The notes under the pieces: generated by a model
The model's input: the letters and a program-made list of their open reading frames with translations, nothing else
The model's database searches: none
Told to the model about the DNA's origin: nothing
Position numbers and translations under genes: made by a program
From: Rhodotorula mucilaginosa
Lineage: Eukaryota; Basidiomycota; Microbotryomycetes; Sporidiobolales; Sporidiobolaceae
Assembly: GCA_034406715.1 (NCBI GenBank)
Contig: CP137867.1
Coordinates: 248,001-312,000, forward strand
Length of the DNA stretch: 64,000 bases
Direction: 5' to 3'
Part shown: one piece after another, positions 53,983 through 64,000 of the stretch
Numbering within the stretch: the first letter of the stretch is position 1
How the letters are laid out: each line of letters starts with the position of its first letter

Positions 53983-56900
53983 CTACGAGTCAGCGACCAA
54001 CTCAGCAAGGGAATCCGAGAGAGGAATGCGACCAACCAGGAGCGCAGCGTCGACGATGTATGTATTTTTTACCCTCTTCATGTCGATCTCCTTCAACTTG
54101 GCCTCGACCGTGATCTTGGGCACCGGCGTCCCCTTGGACTTCATCAGCTCGGCGAAGTCGCTGACGATGACGGGCTTGGTCTTCTGACTGCCTTGAAGCA
54201 TGCGGAGCAGCGTCGGCAGCTGTTCGGGCGGGAACGGCGTTTTCGGCGCGGGACGCTTCGCTTTGAGGGTGTTGACGGATCCGGCCGACAAGGTTGGGAC
54301 GGAGAGCTTGTTGGCATCGGAGGAGGAAGCGACGCCGTGGAGGGCGACGTTCTCCTTGCCGGCGGGTACGGCAACCGAAGACGATGCGCTCGTTTGCGTC
54401 ACGAACGGCTTCGAAGTGAACGTGAACGGATTGAGGCCAAACACCGAATCTGGAGGGAGGACTCCTGGAACATCAGAAATAGCGAAAAAAAAAAAAATGA
54501 AAGCAAAAGCAGGATCGGGACTGACCGTTGAGGAGCTGGATCCGCATCTTTTTCAGCGCGGGTTCGGCGACCGTCTCGACGTCCTCTTGCCAGAACATGC
54601 CCTTGACGACGGGGAGCATGACCTCTCGCTTCTTCTTGCGCTCGCGTTCGAGCTTGCGCTTCTTGGCTTCGCGTTCTCTGCGTTTCCGGACCTTGTCCGA
54701 TTCGACCACGACCACGTCGTCGTCCTCGCCCGGAACGCGGCCGCCGTTCTCCGCCGCGAGCATGACCATGTCGCCGTCGGCGTCGTACCCTTCTTGGTAC
54801 TCGATCTCGTCGTCCTCGGCGAGCCAAGAGTCGACGTCGCTGCCGGGTTCTTCCCTCTCGTCTCCGGAGCGCTCGCCGTCGGAAGCGAGCTCTTCGGCAT
54901 CCGGGTCGTCGACTTCCTCCTCCCACTCGGCTTCAGAGTCGTGTTCGTAGTTCAGGATCGCCGTGTCGCGCGCGAAGGGAGTCCTCAGTCCGACCATAGC
55001 CGAAGTCTTGGTCCAAGTACCTGCGGATCAAATCGCGCCCAATCACAATCAGCAACTCGGTCCCTCAGCTCGTGTAGGAAGATCGTCCCTCACTCACCGA
55101 CATAACCAGGCCGGAGATCCTCCTTGAACCTGAAATGCTTGACCTTGACCTTTTTCGGGTCCTTGAGCGCGTCGTACAAGTTGCTCACATCTTGCGAGGT
55201 CAGGCTCGCGTCGCTGATGGCGTTGACGGTCTGACGAACGCTGATCGGCGGCCGCGGGTACGGGTTGTAAGGCGGGATGCGGCGTTTCGAGGCCGTCGAG
55301 AGGAACGACGCAAGAGAGTCTGCATGTGGAACGCGGTTGAGAGGCATCAGTATTCTGCGTGATCTCTCTCGCCCCAGAATGGAAAAGCCGAACTGACCCT
55401 TAAGCGTGAGATCAGGTTTGCTATCGATCTCGATGTCGTACGACCTGCCAGGCTTGTAGAACCGATTCGGAGGCGCAACCTCGACGCGTTCGCGGATCGT
55501 GAACGGGTGGAAGACCCGGTCAAAGTCGCTCGTCGCGGGGGCCGGCGAGGAATTAGCTGTCCGGCAAGTCAGAAAAAGTGGTCGAGTCAGTGTACGAAGA
55601 CGTTGCGTTGAGCACAAGTAATGGTCGGACGCACAAGGTCCGGCGTCGGAAGGAGACGGCGATGCTGACTTCTTTACGAAAAAGCTTGTGAACATGCTCT
55701 TTTGCTTCTTGAAAAGCTGTCATTCCCAACGAGATCAGGTATCAGCCAAGGGTCCGTCTCTATGCGCGAGCATGTCCACGCGAAATGGCTCGGGCGGACA
55801 AGAGGAGAGTGAACGAGAGAACGAGAGAGAAAAGCCCGCCGAGAGCGCACCTGCTGTTTCTTGTCAAGTTCCGCCTGCCGCTCCGCCTTGATCCGCGCCT
55901 TTTCGTCCTTCTTGGCCTGCTCGGCCGCGTCCCGCTCGACTTTCGCGGCGCGCTTCTCGTCGCGCTCTTTGCGCTTCGCTTCCTTCTCGGCTTCTTTCGC
56001 AGCGCGCGCGACGGCTTTGGCCTGTGTGAGCGCGAGGGATGTGGAGTCAGCATTCTACTTCGGACCTTCGGTTCTGGATGACCAACGAAGGAGGTGCAAA
56101 GCTTACCTCGGCGGCAGCCTTCTCCTCCTCCGTCATCTCCTTCTTCTTGCCCTTGCCTTTACCCTTGACTTCACCTTCTCCTCCTTCGCCTTCCGCACCA
56201 TCCTCGGCCTTGACTTTCGCCTTGCCCTTGCCCTTGACGTCCTTGCTCGTCGTCGTCGACGAAGAGGAAGCCGTGGCGGCGGAGGGAGATTTCCCATCGA
56301 GGAGGGCGCGTTGGTCCGCTTCGGAAAGGGCAGTGAACAACTCGACGGCGGTGCGTTTGATCTGTGACATGTATACGAGGATGCAGGGAATCCAGGTCAG
56401 CCTTCGGGCTTTTGGGAAGATCCCGACCGACGGAGAATATCGACGGCGAACAAGGCATCGTAAGAAGAGACGGAAGAAGACCGGGAAAAGAAAAACAGTG
56501 CAACGCACCTCCTGCCGCTCCTTCTTGCGCTTCTCCAACCGCGCCGCAAACTCGGTCACCCACTTCCCTTCGTCCTCGACCTCCCAGAACCAGAGCTGCA
56601 ACCCCGCCGGCACGGTCCCATTTTCGGTGGAGGTGGGAAGGTCGGAAGCGGCGTCGAGGCCGTAGTTGGTACGAGTGGCGAGTTGCTGGATGAGGGACTT
56701 AATTGCTGGGAGGGGAATGCGATCTGTATGCCGAGGTGAAGCCAACCGAACGAACGAACGAAGAGAGACAAAGAAGGTCAATCGCTAGCTCCTTGAACTG
56801 CCATGTTCATCGACCCTCGCTCCATCTTGGAAAGAACGCGCAAGTAGAGAGATAAAAAGGACGCACCTCCGACGGCTTTTTCGTCCCATTCCTGTTCGTG

Positions 56901-58073
56901 AATCTCTTGCGAATCTTCGCATGCCGCCGAAAGGCCGGCCACGATCGCCGTCACGAGCGTGCTCTGGATGTGCTTGGCAAGTTTCAAGAGCGTGAGCGTC
57001 CTGCGAGGAGAAAGCCGCATGGCATGCGGGGGGGGGGGGGGGGGGGTGTTTTAGCAAAATCTGAAGGTGAGGCGCATCGAATCGAGGGGGAAGGGGAGTG
57101 AAGAAAGCGTACGATTCGTGGATCAGTTTGGCAAAGAAGCCGTGGTGTTCCTCGGGGTAGTCGGTGAGCTCCTTGACGCTCTCTTCTTTCAATTGGTTGA
57201 CGGCGTACGCGACAAAGGCGTGCAATTCTGTGCGTTCGAACGCTTGCTGATCGCATCAGCGCCAGAGACTCTCCGATGACGAGCCGCATGCACAGATAAA
57301 GCAGCAACGGAGGCGCACCGGTCGTGTAGCTCTGCGCGAGGTCGGTCTTGAGCGGTTTCTGGCGAATCTCGAACTTGCTCGCGCCCTTCTTGATCGCGAC
57401 GAGCGGAGGCGTTTCGGTCCCCTTCTGTTGTGGCTGCTGCTGCTCCGATTGAGCAGACTTCTTCCCACCGGCTCCTCCGGTCTTGTCCGATTTGGACTTC
57501 TTTGCGGCTGGGGTAGAGGATGAAGACCCTGCTGGTGCTGCGGGGCAATAAGTCCAGGTGTCAGTCTCGATGCCGAGTCGGAGATAGGTGTGTGAGGCCC
57601 GTACAGGGAGCTGCTCTCTTCTTGCTGGCCGCCTTGCCCTTGCTTTTCGCCTTGGAGTTGCCGTCTTTCGCGTTCTTGTCGTCGTCGTCTGCCTCGTCCT
57701 CCGAGCCCGAGTCGCTCTCCCGTTGCTTGCGTTTCTTCCCAGCGTCGCCATCGCCGTCATTCTCGTTGTCGCTACTGTCGAGCATAAGGACTTCGGCCTG
57801 CTTGCCGCCGCCTGTGGGTGCAGGCGACTGCTGCGCGGTCGTGGGAGAAGTCGAAGTGGACGCGACGGCGACTTGGTCCATCGTCGGCGAGGCAGTGGAT
57901 GCGTTCTCCTCGGCTGTGGGATTGCGAGTTGCTCTGATTAGTCTGCGCGGCCTTTGCGTCTAGGGCGCGAGAGAGACGCGTGCTAAAGGGCGAGAGCGCC
58001 CGACGCGACTCGACGCGTTTGAGGAGGCCGCCTAGGAGGACTCACAGTCTGGAGGTTGCGGTGTAGCCGACAT
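53983..58073 (-). CDS. RLF2: Chromatin assembly factor 1 large subunit
   Basis: CAF-1 p150/Cac1: puts H3-H4 on newly replicated DNA, recruited by PCNA. The small first exon MSATPQPPD splices to SEENASTASPTMDQVAVAST (GTGAGT at about 58045). The disordered, acidic N-terminal part is followed by a helical region (LHAFVAYAVNQLKEESVKEL). Next comes the Lys/Glu/Arg-rich coiled coil AKAVARAAKEAEKEAKRKER, then KKQKSMFTSFFVKKSASPSP, in which the MFTSFF stretch resembles the PCNA-binding PIP box (QxxxxxFF: QKSMFTSFF). The conserved core follows: FHPFTIRERVEVAPPNRFY, RRIPPYNPYPRPPISVRQTV, KVKHFRFKEDLRPGYVG, then DSEAEWEEEVDDPDAEELAS and SWLAEDDEIEY, and a C-terminal winged-helix-like part (ELMKSKGTPVPKITVEAKLK). 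About ten introns; one holds a 19-G run (57028-57046). Confidence 0.88.
57976..58018. promoter_or_regulatory. Two MCB (ACGCGT) boxes near the CAF-1/RFC2 divergent starts
   Basis: ACGCGT at 57976-57981 and again at 58013-58018, inside the first CAF-1 intron, about 210-250 bp from the RFC2 start. ACGCGT is the MBF (Mbp1/Swi6) site that drives G1/S genes; both neighbours are S-phase genes. Use as a shared element is inference. Confidence 0.5.
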
Positions 58074-58226
58074 GTGCGACTCGACAGCCCTGTATCTGTC
58101 TCGGTAGCCTATCTCCGGCTGCAGACTCTGAGGGTGACAGTTACGAGTCGAAAGTCAAACTTGCTCTCTCTCTCTTCCGGTTGCTCGCTTGCAGCCGCTC
58201 TCACCCAGCGATCAAGGAAGGACACG

Positions 58227-60114
58227 ATGAGCAGCGCAGCAGCGGGCGGTAAAGTCGATGCTTTCGCGCTCATGCGAGCCGCCGCCAAGTCCAAGCCAAA
58301 GCAACCCGCCGTCGACGACGCTGCTGCTGGTGACGATGGCGACGACGATGACACGGCCATGGCGGGTCCCAACAAGGGAGGCAAACAGCCATCAAAGCCT
58401 ACTACTGCACCTGTCTTCAAGGGCTCGGGACTCGGAGCGGGCCCTCGCCATGTTGTTGATCCAGGTCCGTCTCTCTCTCTCGCGGCGCTCCTGATGGCCA
58501 AATTATGGCTGACATGCCACGATCTTGGGCACAGCCAACCAACCCTGGGTTGAGAAGTAGTGCGTGCCGCCCATCCCTTGGCCGACTGCGTTGTTGCGAT
58601 GTCCTGACGCCCTTCCCCCCACCTTGCTCGTTCGCTACCTCGCTCGCAGCCGTCCCAAGAATCTCGGCGAGGTCTCGGCGCAGGATCACACCGTCCAGGT
58701 CTTGACCAAGACTCTCACCTCGAGCAACGTGAGTCCCCCGTCCTCTCGGATCTCTTATTTCTCGAACAGAAGACGTCTGACAACGCGCGTCCTCTGGTGC
58801 AGCTGCCGCACATGCTCTTCTACGGTCCTCCCGGCACCGGCAAAACCTCGACGATCCTCGCTCTGTGCAAACAACTGTTCGGCCCGGAGTTGTACCGCTC
58901 GCGCGTGCTCGAACTGAACGCGTCCGACGAGCGCGGCATCTCGGTCGTGCGCGAAAAGATCAAAAACTTTGCAAAGACGACCGTCACGACCAACCATGAC
59001 CCGTGCGTTCTACCATTCTGGACTTTCATGAGGATCCTTTTCCTTTTGAGGGGATGTTTAGCTGATGGCGAAGGAATGAACGACCGCAGGAATTACCCGG
59101 CTCCGCCGTTCAAGATCATCATCCTCGACGAGGCCGACTCGATGACGCAGGACGCGCAATCTGCCCTGCGTCGAATCATGGAAACCTACTCCAAGATCAC
59201 TCGCTTCTGCCTCATCTGCAACTACGTCACCAGGTCCGTTCCCCCCTCCCTTTCGTTCCGAGATGGTGAGAATTGACCAGCGGAGATGGGCGATTAAAAC
59301 AGGATCATCGAACCGATCACGTCGAGGTGTTCAAAGTTCCGGTTCAAGCCGCTCGATACGAGTTCGACGGCGGCGCGGTTGCGAGAGATCTGTCTCGCCG
59401 AAAAGGTCGACTGCCCCGACGAGGTACGTTGCTCTGGCGCTCCAGATTCGGATCAAACACCTCCCATCTACAGACGACGCGACAGAAAGCTGACCACATA
59501 TGCGCAACGCACTCAACACAGGCCCTCGACGCCCTGATCAAGACTTCGGACGGCGACCTCCGTCGCGCCATCACTTACCTCCAAAGTGCCGCACGGTTGC
59601 ACGCCGCGACGTCCGAACCGATCACGGCCGTCTCGGTGCAAGAGATTGGAGGGGTCGTTCCGGATCCGGTCATGAGGGAACTGGCGCGCGCGCTTGGAGT
59701 GCGGGATGAGGAAGACGGGGAGGGGGACGTCGAGATGGGTGGAACGGGGCAGGGGGGCAGTCGGTTTGAGAGGGTGAGGAAGGCGGTGGAGAAGGTCATT
59801 AGGGAGGGTTACTCTTCCGTTCAAGTTCTCTCGCAGGTGCGGCGGGGGCCCTCTCCCTCTCTTTCCTTCCTTCCTCCGTCAAACCACCACCCCGACTGAC
59901 TGATGGACTGACCACCTCGGGACAAAACAAACACATACAGCTACACGACCTGGTGATCCTCGACCCGCTCGTGAGCGCGCGCGCGAAAGCGAGCGTCGCG
60001 ATCGACCTCGGGTTGGCGGACAAGGCGCTGACGGACGGCGCGGACGAGGAACTGCAGTTGCTCAACTGCTGTGCGAGGATCGAGCGGGCCGTCCGGGGCA
60101 GCTCTAATTCCTAG
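58227..60114 (+). CDS. RFC2: Replication factor C small subunit (yeast Rfc2 / human RFC4 type)
   Basis: AAA+ subunit of the clamp loader that opens PCNA at primer ends. The N-terminal low-complexity leader [20 protein letters not shown].. has an Asp-rich stretch; then [27 protein letters not shown]. Walker A is [12 protein letters not shown], then [20 protein letters not shown], Walker [32 protein letters not shown], the SRC motif [18 protein letters not shown], the sensor region [20 protein letters not shown], and a C-terminal collar ending [34 protein letters not shown] and [12 protein letters not shown] identify the Rfc2 rather than the Rfc4 subunit. An acidic insert ([11 protein letters not shown]) sits in the collar. 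Nine or so short introns. Divergent from CAF-1 with 153 bp between starts. Confidence 0.93.
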
Positions 60115-60848
60115 AGCGCTATACAGTTGGCCGCTTGACACGTCTGTGCATGGCGCGGCGCGGTTGCAGCCGGATCCCGCGACCAGCTTTCTCGCTTTTG
60201 TAAAACCCCGTGATGAGTCTCCGCTTGCATAGTTGTAGTCCATGTGTGTGTGTGTGTGTGTCATAATGCATCTACCCAGTCCTACATAGTCGACGTGACG
60301 CGAAGTGAAGAGGAGGCGGGAAGGCGCGCGCGCGCGCGGTGTGAGCTCGAGCTTCTGCGCTCGGCCTCGACGCGCTGGTGTCCCGAGCTTCCCTCTCCTC
60401 CTCCTGTTCACCCGAGCTCAAACGTGTTGGATCGGCTGACTGGGCAGTGAGTGTGGGACCCAACTGGTGAGCCGACTTGCTATGCCCAGGGCTGGCTGCA
60501 AGGAGCCCTCTCATGAAGCTGACTCGTCGCTTGTCCATCGATCCTCTTTCACTTCGCGCCCTCTCCTATGGCAGTCTCGCCGCACTCTTGTCGTCACACC
60601 GCTCGTGGTGGCGCACCGCCTCACTCAACACAAACACCAACCAACTCTCACTCAACACCTTGACCACGTGTCTCTCGTGTCCTCGTACACCAGCATAGTC
60701 AACCTCGGCTAAGGGGGCTCGCGCGCGTCGTCGTCGTCGACACGGATCCCGACCGAGTCACATCGCCAACACACGTCACTCACCCAACACCTCGCCTCAC
60801 TCGACCCACTCTATAAAGTCCTAGCACGACTCACACACGTGGACCATC
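60115..60848. other. Spacer with TG repeat; promoter of the zinc-finger gene
   Basis: It holds a TG microsatellite (about 60244-60262), a CG-alternating stretch (about 60327-60339), and a CTATAAAG word (about 60811-60818), about 30 bp before the start of the next gene and a plausible TATA element. No coding frame is supported. Confidence 0.45.
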
Positions 60849-63787
60849 ATGTCGCTCGCCAACGCCTTTTCGACGCGCCGCGTCAAGGGGCGCAGGGCAG
60901 CCGGCTCGTCCGCACGCGCCGCCTTGACCCCTCAGGCCGCCGCGGCCATGCTGACCCCGTCAGCCGCCGCTTCGAGCCGAGGAGTCCCCTCGTCCCTCAG
61001 TATCGGACTCGCACCTGAAGAAGCCGCCCTGTTGACCGGCGATCCGAACGTTCTCAACGGAGGAGGAGGCGCTTCCTCGTCGGGCGGGACCGGCGGCGAC
61101 GGTGCGGGCACCAGTGGCAGTGGGGTAGCCAGTACGTCCGGTGGTACGGCAGGAGGAGCAGGAGAGTCTTCGACCTCGGGAGGTGCGGCGGTCGGGTCCG
61201 CCAACGCCGGCGACGATGCCTTGTTTGGCCTGCTCGGCGCGGGCGGCGACCATGATGCCGGCTCGATCACGCGCGCGAGCAAAGGCAGGAAACGGAGTGG
61301 CACGATCGGAGACGGCGCGTCGGGTGGCGGTCATCAGCGCGGCAAGCGTCAAAAGGGCGGAATGATCAACGGCGGCGCGTTTGCCGAAGGGCTCACGCTC
61401 GACGACGGGTCGTTGCCCGTCGGAGGCAGCGGTACGAGCGGAGCCGGCAACGGCAATAGCCTCCTCGTCGGCGACTTCAGTATCCCGCTCGGCGACATTG
61501 GCGCGTACGACTCGGACCACGACTTTTCGTTTGCGTTCCTCGGCGACCCGGAACCTTCCGCTGGCGACAACCCAAATGCGCCGGCTTCGACCGCCGCGAA
61601 TGGATCGGCAGACCCTGAAGCGGCCGCCGGAGGAAATGACGGAAGCGCCGCCGCTGCCACCGCTACCGAAGACACGCCGTCTTCGCCTGCCATGATACCG
61701 ATCCCGCGACCGAGGCACGTCAACCCTCAAGAAGACTTGACCGTCGATCCCGCCGCCGCCTCCTCGGCTCCCATGGCCGGTTCCCACTCGCCCGAAATGT
61801 CGCTCGACCTCAGCTCGATCGACCCGACCCTGAAGGTGATCGCCGCCGCTTCGGCTCGCAACTCGCCCGAGGAGCACTTGTCCCAGTATGACGAGGTCAA
61901 GCGGTTGTTTGGCGTGACGGGAGCCGACACGAACGTGTTTTTGCCTGCCAACGGAGACTTGGGCGCGACGGCGTCGACCTCGTCGGCGCACTTGCTCGAC
62001 CCGGCGACGACGGCTCTCCTCGAGCAACAGAATGCGTACTCGCCCCTCGGGTCGCCGGCGCCTCCTGCTCTCAGCACGAAGCGGGTCCGCGCTCCGTCGA
62101 AGAAAGCCGCCGCCGCCAAGAAGGCTGCCGCCGCCGCCATGTCGGCCTCCGTTGCCGCGCCGACTCCTGCCCCTCGTCGTGGCAAAGCCGCCGCCGCCGT
62201 CTCGACCCCGGCCTCGATTCCAGTCTCTGTCGTTCCGACTGCAGTCGCCCCCGCCTCGGTCGCCTCGCCCATCATGGTCGCCGGTTCCGTCTCCGGGACT
62301 GGGACCGCTTCGCCGTCCGCTTCGCCCGCTCCTGAAGGTGGCAGCAGCAAACCCTCGAAACCGAAACCGCCCCGTCCTCGCACGCACACGCACATCCACC
62401 CGCCGGTGTACAACCCGCAAGCCCCTACCCCGCGCAACCCGAACGGGACCGCGCCCGGTGCGTCCGACTTTGCCCCTCCTGGAGGAGGCCCGACGGCACG
62501 CGAAGCGGCGGCGGCGTTTGCGGGCGACGACGACAACCCGCACCCGTGCCCGATCCAGGACTGCGACAAGAAGTTTGCGCGCAAGAGTGACTTTTTGCGT
62601 CACTACCGCATCCACACGGGAGAGAGGCCGTTCGTGTGCAGTCAACCGGGCTGCGGAAAGTCGTTCATCCAGGTACGTTACCCCTTCGTGTGACTTGTCT
62701 GCATGAGATTGGTCGGACCCTGACCACCACTCTGCCCCTGCAGCGCTCTGCTCTTACGGTCCACATGCGCGTGCATACGGGCGACAAGCCTCACGCTTGC
62801 CAGGACTGCGGCAGACTCTTTAGCGACTCGTCGTCGCTCGCGCGTCACCGCCGGATCCACGCCGGCTTGAAGCCGTTCGTGTGCGAGATGTGCTCGACCA
62901 AGTCGTTCTCGCGCAAGGCGACCTTGACCCGCCACCAGCACATCTGTCCCGGCCGTCCGGGCGGGAACGGTGAAGTGCACCCGCTCGCGCACGAGATTGA
63001 GCGCGAAGACGAGGACGACGAGGAGGAAGACGACGGCGGCATGTCGCCTCAGCCGGTCGCGGCGCCGAAACTCGCGAAAGCGAAAGCGCCCAAGCCCAAG
63101 ACGACTCAGCGCAAACCGCGGTTGTCCAAGTCGGCCAAGGCCAAGGCGCAGCGCGCGGAGGAGGAAGCCGCCCGTGCGGCCGAGGCGGCTGCGCAGATCG
63201 CCATGAGCAACTTGTACAACCTCGACGGTCTCTACTCGTCTGCCGCGACGTCCGAAGTCGGTTCGGCGTCGGCGTCGCCCGACATGGACGCCAACACGCT
63301 CGACGACGTTGCGATCCCGGCTTCGCTCTCGATGTACCCGGGGTTTGAGAACCTTGGCGGCGCGACGTTTCGCAACTCGCCCACGACGGCCTACTTGAGC
63401 CTCGCGGGTGGGAGCGGCGGCGCTGTCGGAGCTTCTTCGCCCGGATCGAACCCTTCCCCTCGTTTGGCGCAACACCGTCGCCTTTCTGGCGCGCCCAACA
63501 CGCCCCTGACGCAGGCGTCGCTCGAACTGGCGGGTGCGACGAGCGCGACGCGTTCGACCGTCCAGCCGGTGCCGCGACCGGGTTTCCCGGGCATCAAGGA
63601 AGGGTCGGCTGAGGACCTCGGGTTGAGGTTGCAACTCGGCGGGGTGGGTGCGCACGACGAGTCGGAGTGCGGTTCCGACTGCGACTGCGGCAAATCCGAA
63701 TCGGACGAGGAGCACCGTGGTGTCAAGGGCGAAGGTCAAGAGGCGGACTTGGCGACCGAGCAGGCGCACGGGTTTGTGCCCGCCTAA
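60849..63787 (+). CDS. C2H2 zinc-finger transcription factor
   Basis: Two exons (60849-62672, 62744-63787) joined inside the second finger; 955 residues. The N-terminal 550 residues are Gly/Ser/Ala/Pro low complexity with an acidic patch and a basic [10 protein letters not shown] segment. Four tandem fingers: [81 protein letters not shown] and [28 protein letters not shown] (the last with an extra residue between Cys and the first hydrophobic, and a final Cys instead of His). Then an acidic run, a Lys/Ala-rich helix and a disordered tail. The mature family name is not clear; it is a sequence-specific DNA-binding regulator. The C-terminal end has a Cys-rich cluster [14 protein letters not shown]. 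Confidence 0.83.
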
Positions 63788-64000
63788 GGTCCCATTCGCA
63801 CTCTCGCTTGCCTCATTCCTGCATCATGCTTGCCCGCTTCGCTTTTCCATACCTCTCGTGGCGTAGCCCCAATCTCTACATCGCTTGTCCCTCTCCCGCT
63901 TTTTTCCCCGCTTATATCCGTCTTTGCCCTTCGTGTCTACCACCGTGTCGTCTCATCTATAATACCATCCTCGTCTCTTTACATCTCCGTGTGCTTCGAC
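63788..64000 (+). other. 3' flank of the zinc-finger gene
   Basis: CT-rich 3' UTR-like sequence to the window edge, with an AATACCATC stretch near the end; no gene seen. Confidence 0.5.

Noticed and set aside
60960-62645. 561-codon minus-strand open frame opposite the C2H2 factor
   Set aside because: Arg/Gly/Val-rich shadow of the sense Ser/Ala/Gly frame; no motif, and the sense frame ends in four good zinc fingers.

Overview
The window looks like nuclear DNA of a basidiomycete yeast or smut-like fungus, most likely Pucciniomycotina (Microbotryomycetes type). It is GC-rich. Genes are packed on both strands with spacers of 100-400 bp and split by many 50-100 bp GT-AG introns. Proteins carry long Ser/Ala/Pro/Asp low-complexity stretches, and the housekeeping genes are fungal. 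The species call is inference; no marker gene settles it.

Region by region. 0.2-4 kb: an alternative NADH dehydrogenase (NDE1/NDI1 type) and a Rax1-type RGS membrane protein. 4-7.7 kb: a spacer, then a calcipressin gene whose 3' UTR appears to contain introns carrying C/D-box snoRNAs, two of them related copies. 8-20 kb: a Zap1-like zinc-finger factor, a cytochrome b5-fold protein, elongin A, an Fmp25-like mitochondrial RCC1 protein and an ELMO-domain protein. 20-30 kb: a CBM21 glycogen-targeting PP1 subunit and an Rsp5/NEDD4-like HECT ligase. 30-37 kb: PEX12, two unrecognised genes in divergent orientation, and MZM1. 37-43 kb: TRP2, a dynactin p24-like protein and a secreted polysaccharide-lyase-14-like protein.

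43.7-51.7 kb is the accessory part. It holds two full-length copies and one truncated copy of an unrecognised paralogous family; a fourth copy lies at 32.1-33.5 kb on the other strand next to PEX12. The copies share a five- to six-exon layout with two tiny exons (42-45 nt and 36 nt). Both downstream full-length copies are followed by decayed antisense copies of the PEX12 3' end. The native arrangement (PEX12 tail to tail with a family gene) therefore appears to have been duplicated more than once. This is the best candidate in the window for something undescribed.

51.7-64 kb: a mitochondrial helical-repeat candidate, CAF-1 large subunit and RFC2 sharing a divergent promoter region with MCB (ACGCGT) boxes, and a C2H2 zinc-finger factor.

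Functional themes: respiratory chain (NDE1, plus two complex III assembly-type proteins, Fmp25 and Mzm1), S-phase chromatin replication (RFC2/CAF-1), and nutrient or stress signalling (calcipressin, Zap1, PP1-glycogen, Rsp5). Intron borders were read by eye. 5' ends of TRP2, the HECT ligase and the family genes are the least certain. No CRISPR array, rRNA operon, tRNA or intact transposon was seen.
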